Assembly (NCBI RefSeq): GCF_019793465.1
Contig: NZ_JAILYJ010000001.1
Span: forward strand, 434,001-498,000
Origin: Rhizobium croatiense
Lineage (GTDB): Bacteria; Pseudomonadota; Alphaproteobacteria; Rhizobiales; Rhizobiaceae
Reading direction: 5' to 3'
DNA length: 64,000 bases
The notes beneath the pieces were generated by a model that saw nothing but the letters and a program-made list of their open reading frames with translations, was not told the origin of the DNA and made no database searches. Of the stretch, positions 9,555 through 19,722 are shown piece after piece. Position 1 is the first letter of the stretch; each line of letters opens with the position of its first letter. A program made the translations under genes and the position numbers.

Positions 9555-9740
9555 ATGTTGCAGATTCGCAAATCACTGGCAGCCGTAGCAGCCGTCGTCG
9601 CGGTTGCCGTCTCGTTGACTTCCTGCACGAGCTCAACCGACTCGGTGCAAACCGGCTCGGTTGGATACAGCAGCGTCGACTATGGACTGAGACCCGCCTG
9701 CCGCGACGGCTTTGGCAACGATCGTCCCTGCAGCTACTGA
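9555..9740 (+). CDS. Small lipoprotein
   Basis: 61 residues. A typical lipoprotein signal: basic MLQIRKS, a hydrophobic Ala/Val run and lipobox LTSC with Cys24 as the predicted lipidated residue. The mature part is short, Ser/Thr/Gly-rich and contains two further cysteines (PACRDGFGNDRPCSY). A purine-rich GGGGAGGGGTAGGG precedes the ATG. It is probably anchored in the inner or outer membrane; no function recognised. Confidence 0.7.
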   Translation: MLQIRKSLAAVAAVVAVAVSLTSCTSSTDSVQTGSVGYSSVDYGLRPACRDGFGNDRPCSY

Positions 9741-9801
9741 ATGTATGGCCGGTCGGGGCGACCTTGGGATACACGGTCTGAGGCAGAAATTTCATTCGGC
9801 T

Positions 9802-10344
9802 TCAGCTTTGCTGCGAGCGTTCAAAGTAGCGATTTACGATGTCCTTGACTTGGCTTGAACGGAACCCCGGAACCCATCTGTGCGGTATCGCGACGGTCCT
9901 TTCAAGAGGCTGCCGCTTGCGCAGTTGCTCAAGTATTTCCGGATCAGCATCCTTGCGCACAGTCAGATAGATCAGCCCCGCCCACCAGGTTCGGGGAATG
10001 TCAACACGCTCGATCATTGACCAAGGGATGAGCTTCGGCAGCTTTTGACCGGTGATGCCCTGGGGTCCGATTACCATCAAGGGCTTCGTGAAATCCGCCT
10101 GCCGGGCCTTTACCGCAACATAAACGATGACGCCGAGGAACAGGATCGCGAACAGGCCCTCTCCGATACCACTCGTGGGTCTGCTCATTTCGATCTGCCC
10201 AAGGGCGACAAGTGAGAGGCAGACGAAAAGAAGGGCCATGACGCCAAGGAACATGAAGAGGTATCGGACGCTTCCTCGCAAGACGAGAATTGGATGGGTG
10301 GCGTTTGGGTCGCGGCCAGTGGCGGGAGAATGTTCATCGGTCAT
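9802..10344 (-). CDS. Membrane protein of STM3941/PH-like type
   Basis: 180 residues. A polar N-terminus is followed by two hydrophobic segments (about 27-50 and 63-80), then a soluble domain with GITGQKLPKLIPWSMIERVDI, a pattern seen in bacterial PH-like membrane-attached domains (strand, WxxIxxV, strand). The C-terminus is basic (VNRYFERSQQS). No enzymatic motif is visible. It is a single gene convergent with the lipoprotein gene and divergent from the ROK regulator gene. The family assignment is by overall look only. Confidence 0.65.
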   Translation of the reverse strand: MTDEHSPATGRDPNATHPILVLRGSVRYLFMFLGVMALLFVCLSLVALGQIEMSRPTSGIGEGLFAILFLGVIVYVAVKARQADFTKPLMVIGPQGITGQKLPKLIPWSMIERVDIPRTWWAGLIYLTVRKDADPEILEQLRKRQPLERTVAIPHRWVPGFRSSQVKDIVNRYFERSQQS

Positions 10345-10493
10345 CTGTTGAATTCAACTCTCCCCGCAAGTAATTCCGCGCACATTTTAACTGTGTAGAG
10401 CTCGGCCCTTGGTTACAAGCATCTACCGGAAAATCGTTACGAACACCTGCAAGCGTGATAGACAATCGAGATAGTGCTCTAGGAAAGACGGTC

Positions 10494-11630
10494 ATGCGGT
10501 ATCTTCGGTCAGGGCCGCGTCGGCTTCACACCCAGGAGATGGGCGGTCCGCGTGCCAAAACGGTGGGTCTGAGGTCGGGCGAGATCGCCGACCGGAATAT
10601 TCGCGTCATCCTGGAAGCGATCCGCCGGCATGGGCCGCTGACCCGTACCGAGCTTGGGCGGCATAGCGGGCTGACCGGGCCCGGTATCACCAATATTCTG
10701 CGGCGGCTGGCGGAGGAGAAGCTCGTGACCTCGAACCGGCGCAACGGGCTTGGCGGCGGCGCCGCGGCGACGGAATTTGCGCTGCGGCCGGAAGGCGCTT
10801 TTTCGGTCGGGGTCAAGCTTCGCAAGACGCGCGGCGAGATCGTGCTCGTCGATCTGAGCGGCCAGGTGCATGACCGGGCCTATTTCGATGTGGAGCCGGC
10901 GGACAAGGTCCAGCTGGTGCATGCGGCCGTCCGCGACATGGTCGATCGGCATGCCAGCCTGCCGGTCATCGGGCTCGGCATCGCCGCCAACGACTGGACG
11001 GAGGATGAGAGCGACGCGATCGCCGCGCTGTCGACGATTGCGCGGCCCTATGTCGAGAACGAGTGCACGGCGGGCCTTCTTGCCGAACGCACCATCGGCA
11101 GCGCCATGCCGGAGGGCGGGCTCGCGATGATTATCATCGACGACGACGTGCAGGCGGGGTTCCTCATCCGCGGCGTTCCCTATTCCGGCGTGCACGGGCG
11201 GGCGGGCAGCATCGGCGAAATGCTGACCGGGCCGGATAATGTCCAGCTCAACACCGTCGTCGGCTTCGGCTCCCTGCGCTCGCGCATCGGCGAAGACGAT
11301 TTCGCCCGGCTGCTGAAGAGCGAGGAATTCTCCTGTCCGCTGCTGTCGCAATGGATCCGCGAGGCCGCGGGCCATCTGCTCGATCCGATCATCGCCATGG
11401 CCGGTTTCTTCGCCCCGAGCACCGTCATGATCGGCGGAGATCTGCCGCAGGGTGTGATCGAGGCGCTGATCCACCAGCTTTCGATCGAGCGGCGCGATAC
11501 ATCCACACGCCCCATCATCACGCCATGGATTTCGCCGATGCGGCCGGCAAGCTTCAGCGGCGGCGTGGCGCTGGGAGCGGCGCTGCTGCCCTTCCTCAAC
11601 ACGCTGCTGCTGCCGCCGGCTTCAGCCTAA
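10494..11630 (+). CDS. ROK-family transcriptional regulator (NagC/XylR type)
   Basis: 378 residues. The N-terminal winged helix is clear (ILEAIRRHGPLTRTELGRHS followed by GLTGPGITNILRRL), then a sugar-kinase-like ROK domain. The zinc motif CxCGxxGC of glucokinase-like ROKs is absent (GVHGRAGSIGEM occupies that place), which fits a regulator. The ATG at 10494 has AGGAAAG upstream; a GTG at 10455 is possible. Its stop overlaps the stop of the convergent Gfo/Idh/MocA gene by 4 bp. It likely controls the adjacent sugar locus, in parallel with the second ROK gene at 16.4 kb. Confidence 0.88.
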   Translation: MRYLRSGPRRLHTQEMGGPRAKTVGLRSGEIADRNIRVILEAIRRHGPLTRTELGRHSGLTGPGITNILRRLAEEKLVTSNRRNGLGGGAAATEFALRPEGAFSVGVKLRKTRGEIVLVDLSGQVHDRAYFDVEPADKVQLVHAAVRDMVDRHASLPVIGLGIAANDWTEDESDAIAALSTIARPYVENECTAGLLAERTIGSAMPEGGLAMIIIDDDVQAGFLIRGVPYSGVHGRAGSIGEMLTGPDNVQLNTVVGFGSLRSRIGEDDFARLLKSEEFSCPLLSQWIREAAGHLLDPIIAMAGFFAPSTVMIGGDLPQGVIEALIHQLSIERRDTSTRPIITPWISPMRPASFSGGVALGAALLPFLNTLLLPPASA

Positions 11631-12673
11631 GTGAGCGCCTCATCGGCGTGGCTGAGATCGGAGGCCAGCGCCTTGTCGAGCACCTTCTGGATATTGGCGG
11701 CGCGGCGGAAAGACGGTTCCTGGGTCTTGCCCGCCCGCACCGCCTGAACGAAACGCTGGTAATTCGTCTCCACGGGATCGAAGGGCACGTCGCGCCAGGT
11801 CGCCGTGTGCACATCCTCGCCGAGGCAGGCGCGCAGCGTCGAATTGCCGGTATCGTAGATCATCTCGACCGAGCCGGTTTCGCCATAGACCCTGAGACGC
11901 AGCTGATCCATCTGGCCGGCGGCGGTGCGCGTTGCCTGGATCGTGCCGATCGCGCCATTGGTGAAGTCGACATTCATCGTGAAGCTGTCATTGGCGTCGA
12001 GATCGTACTCGCCGATCTTATGGCCCGGCGCCTTGTCGAAGGTCTTCAGCCGGGCGAAGACATGGGCGACGTCGAGGCCGGAGCCGTAGGAAGCGAAATC
12101 GACGATGTGGATGCCGATATCGCCGAGCGCGCCGTTCGAGCCGTGCTTCTTGCTCAGCCGCCACAGCCATTTGCTTTCGCTCTTCCAGTCGCCCCAGTGG
12201 CGGCCGACCAGCCAGCTTTGCAGATGCGACGCCTCGATATGGCGCACCGCGCCGATCTCGCCGGCGAGCACCATCTGCCGGCCTTTCTGCAGCGCCGGCG
12301 AGTTGCGGTAGGTGAAGTTGACCATGCCTACCTTGCCCGCCCGCTCGATCGCCTCGGTCATTTCCATGGCCTTGACAGCATCGGTGGCGAGCGGCTTCTC
12401 ACAGAAGACATGCTTGCCGGCGGCAATCGCCTGCAGCGTCGTCGGATGGTGGATGCTGTCAGGCGTGACATTGGCGACCGCATCGAACTCGCCCCAGGCA
12501 AGCGCATCCTCGAGCGAGAGGAAATGATTGGCGATGCCATGTTCGGTGCAGAAGGCCGCGAGCCTTTCCGGAACGACATCGACGCCGCCGACGACGCTGA
12601 CGCCTTCGATCGCCTTGAAGCGTGCGGCGTGCTGGTTGGCCATGCCGCCGGTGCCGAGAATGAGTAAACGCAT
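11627..12673 (-). CDS. Gfo/Idh/MocA family sugar oxidoreductase
   Basis: 348 residues. The N-terminal Rossmann motif LGTGGMANQH (about 5-14), the diagnostic ChvE-like EKPLATD (about 91-97, with the catalytic Lys) and the C-terminal alpha/beta substrate domain are as in inositol/glucose-fructose dehydrogenases. It oxidises or epimerises a sugar using NAD(P). The start at 12673 has GGAGAAG upstream. It is divergent from the ABC binding-protein gene with a 353-bp shared control region, so it is most likely a catabolic enzyme for the transported sugar. Confidence 0.92.
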   Translation of the reverse strand: MRLLILGTGGMANQHAARFKAIEGVSVVGGVDVVPERLAAFCTEHGIANHFLSLEDALAWGEFDAVANVTPDSIHHPTTLQAIAAGKHVFCEKPLATDAVKAMEMTEAIERAGKVGMVNFTYRNSPALQKGRQMVLAGEIGAVRHIEASHLQSWLVGRHWGDWKSESKWLWRLSKKHGSNGALGDIGIHIVDFASYGSGLDVAHVFARLKTFDKAPGHKIGEYDLDANDSFTMNVDFTNGAIGTIQATRTAAGQMDQLRLRVYGETGSVEMIYDTGNSTLRACLGEDVHTATWRDVPFDPVETNYQRFVQAVRAGKTQEPSFRRAANIQKVLDKALASDLSHADEALT

Positions 12674-12920
12674 CTTCTTCTCCACAGAGTTGGATTTCCG
12701 GCTGCCGCCGGGCAAAAGCCGCCGCTTGCGGTCGCGGCAATCCGCGATCGCTCGTGCTCTTCCTCGGGAAAATTGCGAGGTGGATGCGCCGCGCGTCCAG
12801 GAGAGATGCTCCGACGTGGCGGACCGGCGCATGACCTCGCGAAGTCGACTCGATTTTCGCCGGCGGCGCGCTAGCTGGTGTTGAATGTCGCCAGCATCTC
12901 GATCCTCCCAAAGCTCTGGC

Positions 12921-12948
12921 TTGACATCAAATCAAAGTAACTTAATCT
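12921..12948 (+). promoter_or_regulatory. Sigma-70-like promoter for the sugar ABC operon
   Basis: TTGACA (12921-12926), a 16-bp spacer and TAATCT (12943-12948), about 80 bp before the binding-protein ATG. The -35 is perfect and the local sequence is AT-rich against a GC-rich background. Confidence 0.5.
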
Positions 12949-12954
12949 AATTAA
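12942..12954. promoter_or_regulatory. Inverted repeat TTAAT-CTA-ATTAA overlapping the -10
   Basis: A perfect 5-3-5 inverted repeat lying on the -10 element of the candidate promoter. AT-rich palindromes in this position are typical ROK-repressor targets, and two ROK genes flank this locus. No binding data; inference. Confidence 0.35.
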
Positions 12955-13026
12955 TGCAGCACGGAAATGAGGAGAGGTCAACTGACCGCCAGGCTGTAAT
13001 CGTTCAAAATGGGGAGGAGACCCATC

Positions 13027-14325
13027 ATGAAGAGCGCAACCGTCAGCGCATTGGCGCTGAGCACTATCTTATTTTCAGCATCCGCCATTTTTGCCCAGGA
13101 ACTAGCTAGCAAAGACCGGATCGGCCTCGCCGATGCGGCCAAAACCCTCGTCGTCCGCCTGACCAACGACAGCCCGAACAACTCCGACCCCGCTATTGCC
13201 GAGGGTTATCAGAAGCTGTTCGTCGAATTCATCAAGAAGCATCCAGAGTGGAAACTGCAGATGCAGTTCATGTCCTCCGACATCGGCACCGAGCAGGCCA
13301 AGATGCTGGAGCAGGCCAAGGCCGGCAATGCGCCGGATTGCGCTGCCGTCGATTCCTTCGTGCTGTCGCAGTTCATGGTCAACAAGGTGCTGGCCGACTT
13401 CACGCCCTACTTCTCGAAGGAAGAAGTGGACGATCTCTTCCCCTTCATCCGCGCCGGCATCACCGACAAGGACCAGACGGTGCGCGCCTGGTGGTGGGAT
13501 ACGGACCTTCGCGTGCTATACCGCAACAAGTCGATTGTAGCAGATGCGCCTGAGACCTGGGACGACCTGAAGAAGGCCGCCCTTGCCTCCACCAAGGAAG
13601 GCATGGAAGGCGTGCTCTTCAATGGCGGGCGCTGGGAAGGCACTACCTTCGACTGGCTGGCGAACTACTGGGCGCTCGGCGGCAAGCTCGTCGACGACAG
13701 CGGCAAGCCGGTGTTCGGCGAGGGCGAGAACAAGGAAAAATTCCTGAAGGCGCTGAATTATTTCAAGGATCTCGTCGATTCCGGCGCGGCTCCCAAACGC
13801 GTCAGCACCATCGCCAATTATGACGATATGAACGCGGCGGCGGCAGCCGGCACGACCGCCCTCTTCATCGGCGGCAACTGGCAATATGCGCAGCTGAAGA
13901 CGACGCTCGAGGAAGACGAGTTCGCCAACTGGACCTTCTCGCCCATCCCCGGCCCGACGGCCGATCAGCGCTCGACCGGCACCGGCGGCTGGACGATCGC
14001 CTCCTTCAGCAAGGACAAGGACAAGGTCGAGATGTGCGCCAATCTCGCCCGCGAGGTCTATATGGGCCCGGCCAATGCGCTGCAGCAGCAGCTGCCGACC
14101 CGCAAATCGCTGTTCGACAAGTATGAGGTCTTCTCCACCGAAGCCAACAAGACCTTCGCCCAGGCTCTGGTCAACGGCCAGGCTCGCCCCGGCGTGCCGA
14201 TCTATCCTGAAATATCCAACCAGATCCAGATCATGATGGGCGACGTGCTCTCGGGCACGAAGAAGCCGGAAGAGGCTCTGGATGCCGCATTCAGCGCGGC
14301 TATGGAGGCTTATAAGCGTCTGTGA
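13027..14325 (+). CDS. Sugar ABC transporter substrate-binding protein
   Basis: 432 residues of the family-1 extracellular solute-binding type. The signal peptide is clear (MKSATVSALALSTILFSASA then cleavage near FAQE). The mature protein is Trp/Tyr-rich around the sugar site (WWWDTDLRVLYRN, VLFNGGRWEGTTFDW). The ATG at 13027 follows GGAGGAG; an upstream ATG at 13009 is itself part of that site. It captures a sugar in the periplasm and delivers it to the two permeases encoded downstream. It is followed by a repeat and a hairpin before the permease genes, which probably makes it the most abundant product of the operon. Confidence 0.95.
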   Translation: MKSATVSALALSTILFSASAIFAQELASKDRIGLADAAKTLVVRLTNDSPNNSDPAIAEGYQKLFVEFIKKHPEWKLQMQFMSSDIGTEQAKMLEQAKAGNAPDCAAVDSFVLSQFMVNKVLADFTPYFSKEEVDDLFPFIRAGITDKDQTVRAWWWDTDLRVLYRNKSIVADAPETWDDLKKAALASTKEGMEGVLFNGGRWEGTTFDWLANYWALGGKLVDDSGKPVFGEGENKEKFLKALNYFKDLVDSGAAPKRVSTIANYDDMNAAAAAGTTALFIGGNWQYAQLKTTLEEDEFANWTFSPIPGPTADQRSTGTGGWTIASFSKDKDKVEMCANLAREVYMGPANALQQQLPTRKSLFDKYEVFSTEANKTFAQALVNGQARPGVPIYPEISNQIQIMMGDVLSGTKKPEEALDAAFSAAMEAYKRL

Positions 14326-14356
14326 TGCTGCGGTTAAGCTCAGGAGATTGCGGACT

Positions 14357-14496
14357 GCCCCTCATCCGGCTGCCGCCACCTTCTCCCCGCCTGCGGGGAG
14401 AAGGGACGATGCCGCAACCTCTCCCTCTATCACCGGCGTCTCGCGTGGCACGTCCCCTCTCCCCGTTTTTACGGGGAGAGGTTTAGGGTGAGGGGC
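14357..14496. repeat. Rhizobial intergenic palindromic element (RIME-like)
   Basis: About 140 bp bounded by inverted ends (GCCCCTCAT at the left, GTGAGGGGC at the right). It contains two internal hairpins, CTCCCCGCCTGCGGGGAG and CTCCCCGTTTTTACGGGGAG. The layout is that of the non-coding mosaic elements found between rhizobial genes. It lies inside the ABC operon between the binding-protein and permease genes. Confidence 0.7.
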
Positions 14497-14520
14497 AGCT
14501 ATCTCCGCCACTTCAGATAG

Positions 14521-14549
14521 CGACGGCGCCTGGCCTTGAGGCGCCGTCG
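14521..14549 (+). terminator. Strong hairpin between binding-protein and permease genes
   Basis: Perfect 10-bp stem CGACGGCGCC / GGCGCCGTCG with a 9-base loop and no U-run. In sugar ABC operons such hairpins usually protect the upstream mRNA or partly attenuate transcription rather than end it. Confidence 0.55.
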
Positions 14550-14579
14550 AAAGTGCTAATAACCCGGACAGAGAAGCCA

Positions 14580-15509
14580 ATGAGCCCCATTGCCATCGAG
14601 GCCGACAGCCCGCCTCAAAGCAGAACGTTCATGCGCCGTTTCGCTGGCGCGCCCCTGCCCTGGATCATGCCCGTGATCATCGTCATCGGCATATTCTATC
14701 TTTACCCCGTCATTGATGTTTTCCGGCTTTCCTTCACCAACGCGACGCTGATCGGCGACAATCAGGACTATACGCTGGGCTCGATCACCAATGCGCTGAG
14801 CTCGCCGCAGCTGCCCGACATTTTATGGGCGACGCTGATCTTCGTCGGCGGCAGCGTCATCGGCCAGCAGATCCTCGGCCTTGCCGTCGCCGTCACGGTC
14901 ATCCGCGGCGAAAAGCGCGGCCTGTTCGGCACGACGATCTTGAGAACGACGGCGCTCGTCGCCTGGGTCGTGCCCGGCATTGCCGGCGGCATCATCTGGC
15001 AGATGCTGTTTTCCGAAGCGCCCTACGGCGCACTGAACAGCATTCTGAGATTGATGCACATGCCCACCGTTGCCTGGCTTTCCGATCCGGCAATCGCGCC
15101 ATGGTCGACGCTGATCTCCAACATCTGGCGCGGCACTGCCTTTTCCATGGTCGTCATGTATGCGGCGCTGAAGGCGATCGATCCCTCGCTTTATGAAGCC
15201 GCCGAAGTCGACGGCGCCACCGCCTCGCAGCAGTTCTTCTTCGTCACGCTGCCGCAGCTGCGCGCCGCCATCCTGGTCAACATGATCCTCATCACCATCC
15301 AGACGGTGAACACCTTCGATGCGATCATCACGCTGACGGGCGGCGGTCCCGGACGGGCGACCGAGGTCATCTCGCTCTACGTCTTCAACATCGTCTTCCG
15401 GAACTACGATCTCTCCGGCGGCAGCGTGCTCTCCGTGCTGATGCTGATCATCAGCCTCGGGCTCGCCTTCATCTACGCCTCGTTCCTGCCGAAGGAGGAA
15501 GAGCAATGA
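14580..15509 (+). CDS. Sugar ABC transporter permease (MalF/UgpA type)
   Basis: 309 residues with six membrane segments, the first being LPWIMPVIIVIGIFYLYPVI. The cytoplasmic EAA loop that docks on the ATPase reads EAAEVDGATASQQFFFVTLP. It forms the channel with the next permease. The ATG at 14580 has only a weak AGAAG upstream. The stop overlaps the next ATG by 4 bp (ATGA), so the two permeases are translationally coupled. Confidence 0.94.
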   Translation: MSPIAIEADSPPQSRTFMRRFAGAPLPWIMPVIIVIGIFYLYPVIDVFRLSFTNATLIGDNQDYTLGSITNALSSPQLPDILWATLIFVGGSVIGQQILGLAVAVTVIRGEKRGLFGTTILRTTALVAWVVPGIAGGIIWQMLFSEAPYGALNSILRLMHMPTVAWLSDPAIAPWSTLISNIWRGTAFSMVVMYAALKAIDPSLYEAAEVDGATASQQFFFVTLPQLRAAILVNMILITIQTVNTFDAIITLTGGGPGRATEVISLYVFNIVFRNYDLSGGSVLSVLMLIISLGLAFIYASFLPKEEEQ

Positions 15510-16348
15510 GCCAGCGGACCGGAACACGGCTCGGCGATGCCATGAGCTATCTCTTCATGCTGGCGATGTTCATCTTCTTCGCCGGCCCCCTCACCTATCT
15601 CCTGTCGATGGCGATGCGCGACAAGCGCGAGATCTATCGCGGCGCAGCGCGTTATATTCCCAACAATCCGACCATCGACAATTTCATCACCGTTCTCAAC
15701 AACAGCTATTTCCCGATTTATCTCTGGAACGGCCTGAAGCTCGCGGCGCTCAGCGGCTTCGGCGTGCTGATCGTGGCGCTGCCCGCGGCCTACGCCTTTT
15801 CCCGCTTCAATTTCCGCGGCAAGGGCCTGTCGATGATGGGGCTGCTGCTTTTCCAGATGATCTCGCCGCTGGTTATCATGGTGCCGCTCTATCGCTACAT
15901 GAACCGGCTCGGAATGCTGGATACGCATTTTGCCGTCGTCATGGTCTATATCGCGCTCGGCGTTCCCCTTGCGACCTGGCTCTTGAAGAGCACGGTCGAC
16001 GGCATTCCGCGCAGCCTCGACGAGGCGGCGATGATCGACGGCTGCAACCGGTTCTCGGTCTTCTGGCGGATCATTCTTCCGCTGTCGGCGCCGGGCATCG
16101 CTTCGGTCTTCATCATCACCGTCATAGCCGGCTGGTCGCAATTCCTGGTGCCTTTCCTGCTGCTCACCAAAAATGACCTGATGCCGATCGGCGTTGGAAT
16201 CTTTAACTTCCGCGGCATGCAGACCGACTCGTCCATCCAGCTGCTTGCCGCCGCCTGCCTGATCTCGGTCGTTCCGGCGATCGTGGCCTTCCTGTCGCTG
16301 CAGAGGCTGATCCTCGGCGCGATGACCAGCGGCGCGGTGAAAGGATGA
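15506..16348 (+). CDS. Carbohydrate ABC transporter permease (MalG/UgpE type)
   Basis: 280 residues with six membrane segments and the EAA loop DEAAMIDGCNRFSVFWRIIL. It is the second half of the heterodimeric permease. The ATGA overlap with the previous gene ensures equal production. It ends GAMTSGAVKG, a C-terminus typical of this subfamily. Confidence 0.94.
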   Translation: MSQRTGTRLGDAMSYLFMLAMFIFFAGPLTYLLSMAMRDKREIYRGAARYIPNNPTIDNFITVLNNSYFPIYLWNGLKLAALSGFGVLIVALPAAYAFSRFNFRGKGLSMMGLLLFQMISPLVIMVPLYRYMNRLGMLDTHFAVVMVYIALGVPLATWLLKSTVDGIPRSLDEAAMIDGCNRFSVFWRIILPLSAPGIASVFIITVIAGWSQFLVPFLLLTKNDLMPIGVGIFNFRGMQTDSSIQLLAAACLISVVPAIVAFLSLQRLILGAMTSGAVKG

Positions 16349-16391
16349 GACGGTCTGCTTCATTCTTGACGCGTGAGGAAGGATCGAACGC

Positions 16392-17630
16392 ATGAACCAG
16401 ACGATCGGCGCCAGGCTCTCCCCGGATCTGACGGGGGCTAATGTCGAAGATGCGGGCGAGCATAACAGGGCCGTCGTCCTGCGCTACATCCATCGTCAGG
16501 CGCCAATCTCGCGGGCTGAAATCGCCAGGCGCACCGGCTTCACCAAACCGGCCATCGCCCGCATCGTCGACCGCCTGCTCGACGAGGGCCTGATCATGGA
16601 AGCCCGCCGTCGCCACGGGCTGCGGGGCCAGCCGGCGATCGAGCTGGAGATCAACCCGGATGCCTCTTACGCCATCGGCATCAACATCGATCGCGACCAT
16701 CTGACGATCCTCGCCGTCGATGCCGTCGGCAATGTCCGCGCCCGGGTCCATCACGAGAAGCGCTTCATCCTGCCTGGCGAATTCATGCAGCTGACGGCAG
16801 ACGCGATCTCGCATTTCCAGCGCAGCCGGCTGATCGACGATGCGCGCCTTTGCGGCATCGGGCTTGCGGTGCCGGATTGGCTTGGCGAGATTTCGCTGCT
16901 CGGCAAGCCGGATGCCTATCAGGAATGGACGGAATTCGATGTGCGCGCCGCCCTCGAAAACCTGACGCAGCACCCCGTCTTCATCGAGAACGAGGCCAAT
17001 GCCGCAGCCCTTGCCGAGCTCGATTACGGCCTCGGCGCCGAAAGCAGCAGTTTTTTCTATATTGCCGTCAATGCCTGCCCCGGCGGCGGCCTGGTGCTTG
17101 ACGGCAACGGCCATCGCGGCGCCATGGGCCTCAGCGGCGAGATCGGCTGGCTGCCGATCGCCGACGGCCGCGACGGCAAAGGCCAGAAGGTCCAGCTTCT
17201 CGGCGAGATCTTCTCGCTGTTCTTCCTCTATGATTTCCTCGCCAAACACGGCATCGAAGTGAGCGTTCCCCAGGACCTGCTGACGCTCGACGGGCATGGA
17301 AGGCGGCTCGTTTCGCAATGGCTCAAGGAAATGAGCGCCCATCTGGCGGTCGCCGTCAAACATATCGCCATGATCGTCGATCCCGATGCCGTGCTCGTCG
17401 GCGGCAGGCTGCCGATCCGCATCGTCGATGAATTGCTGCGTTATGTGCACGAGCATCTCGACGCCGAGGATACCAACCTGCCCTCGCTGCATCGCGCCTC
17501 GATCGGCGAGGACGCCTCGGCGATCGGCGCGGCGGCGATGCCGATGGCGGCCGCCCTCATGCTCGCATCGGCGGATGTGGCGCAACGCACGCGCTCGCCG
17601 CTCAAATTCATGGATCGGCTGAACAGTTGA
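16392..17630 (+). CDS. ROK-family transcriptional regulator
   Basis: 412 residues. The N-terminal winged helix (ISRAEIARRTGFTKPAIARI, about 41-60) is followed by a ROK domain with GLSGEIGWLPI in place of the zinc-binding cysteines, so it is a repressor rather than a kinase. GAGGAAGG precedes the ATG. Being inside the transport operon, 43 bp after the permease, it is likely to sense the transported sugar or its phosphate and to control the operon. It is the second ROK regulator of the locus and about 34 residues longer than the first; they are not close copies. Confidence 0.9.
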   Translation: MNQTIGARLSPDLTGANVEDAGEHNRAVVLRYIHRQAPISRAEIARRTGFTKPAIARIVDRLLDEGLIMEARRRHGLRGQPAIELEINPDASYAIGINIDRDHLTILAVDAVGNVRARVHHEKRFILPGEFMQLTADAISHFQRSRLIDDARLCGIGLAVPDWLGEISLLGKPDAYQEWTEFDVRAALENLTQHPVFIENEANAAALAELDYGLGAESSSFFYIAVNACPGGGLVLDGNGHRGAMGLSGEIGWLPIADGRDGKGQKVQLLGEIFSLFFLYDFLAKHGIEVSVPQDLLTLDGHGRRLVSQWLKEMSAHLAVAVKHIAMIVDPDAVLVGGRLPIRIVDELLRYVHEHLDAEDTNLPSLHRASIGEDASAIGAAAMPMAAALMLASADVAQRTRSPLKFMDRLNS

Positions 17631-17654
17631 AACGGCAGCAAGACCCGGGAGGAT

Positions 17655-18512
17655 ATGGTGAAGATCGGCTTCTATACCTCGACATTCAATGACCGCCCGC
17701 TGGAGGAAGTAGTGGATTTCGCCGCCGCGGCCGGTTTCGACGCCATCGAGATCGATGTCGGCGGCCATATCAAGACACCCGACCGGGTGGCGGACGCCGT
17801 CGCGCTTGCGAGGCAGCGCGGCCTCTTCGTCTCCTCGATCACCTATTTCGGCAACCAGCTCGATGCCGACCGCGACAAGCGCCGGGAGCTCAGGGCAATG
17901 ACGGCGGAATTCGCCCAGGCGATCGGCGAGACCGGCGTGCCGATCTTCGTGATCTTCCCGGGCCGGAACGACAGCGCCAGCGACGAAGCCAATTATGACG
18001 ATTTCGCCGACTTCGCGAACGGTCTGATCGCCGAGACGCAATCCTCCGGCCTCACCTTCGCGATCGAAAACTGGCCGGGACCGAAAGACAATTTCATCGG
18101 CACCACGCCGAAGGGCTGGCAGGAGCTTTTCGCCAGAATCCCGGATCGCCGCTTCGGGCTGGAATTCGATCCCTCGCACCTCATCCGCATCGGCGTCGAT
18201 CCCTATCACGCAATGGAGGCGGTGAAGGATCGCATCTCCATCCTGCATGCCAAGGATACGGCGATCGACAAGGAGGCCCTGCAGGCGATCGGCTATCACG
18301 GCAGGGGCTGGTGGCAATACAAACTGCCGGGTCTCGGCCTTCTCGACTGGCCGCGTTTCCTCAGCCAGGCGCGCCAACATGGCTTCGATGGCACGCTCTC
18401 GATCGAGCATGAGGATGCCGCCTATGGCTGGCCGGGCAAGGATCTCCATGCGCGCAAGGAGGGCGAGCGCCTCGGCCTCGATTATCTCAAGAGTGTCTTG
18501 AACGGACTTTGA
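17655..18512 (+). CDS. Sugar phosphate isomerase/epimerase (xylose isomerase-like TIM barrel)
   Basis: 285 residues. The TIM-barrel signature is visible: the start KIGFYTSTFNDRPLEEVVDF, the metal-site region FAIENWPGP, the strand LEFDPSHLIRIGVDPY and LHAKDT, ending with SIEHEDA. Acidic residues and histidines at these strand ends bind a divalent metal. It interconverts sugar or sugar-acid isomers after uptake. GGGAGGAT precedes the ATG. It lies between the regulator and ATPase genes of the same operon and probably works with the divergent Gfo/Idh/MocA enzyme. Confidence 0.9.
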   Translation: MVKIGFYTSTFNDRPLEEVVDFAAAAGFDAIEIDVGGHIKTPDRVADAVALARQRGLFVSSITYFGNQLDADRDKRRELRAMTAEFAQAIGETGVPIFVIFPGRNDSASDEANYDDFADFANGLIAETQSSGLTFAIENWPGPKDNFIGTTPKGWQELFARIPDRRFGLEFDPSHLIRIGVDPYHAMEAVKDRISILHAKDTAIDKEALQAIGYHGRGWWQYKLPGLGLLDWPRFLSQARQHGFDGTLSIEHEDAAYGWPGKDLHARKEGERLGLDYLKSVLNGL

Positions 18513-18534
18513 CGGCGAATTCTGGAGGAGTTTC

Positions 18535-19596
<1,062 letters not shown>

Positions 19597-19631
19597 GCCC
19601 GCCGAATGCCCCTCCCCTTCGGCCGGGCGCC

Positions 19632-19660
19632 GCCGGGGGCGCGTTATCAGCGCCCCCGGC
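19632..19660 (+). terminator. Hairpin after the ABC operon
   Basis: Perfect 11-bp stem GCCGGGGGCGC / GCGCCCCCGGC with a 7-base loop, 35 bp after the ATPase stop. No U-run follows, so it may be a weak terminator or a mRNA 3' protector. It separates the sugar operon from repABC. Confidence 0.55.
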
Positions 19661-19722
19661 CCAAACTCCCCGGCCTCCCAGACATGATGCAGCACTGGCC
19701 AAGTGTTTGAACGCGCAGCCAA

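Noticed and set aside
9320..9781. Plus-strand frame covering the small lipoprotein gene in another frame
   Set aside because: No ribosome site or family likeness, while the 61-residue lipoprotein frame has a lipobox and good initiation site.
11351..12667. 438-codon plus-strand frame running through the end of the ROK gene and over the Gfo/Idh/MocA gene
   Set aside because: Shadow of two clear genes in other frames.
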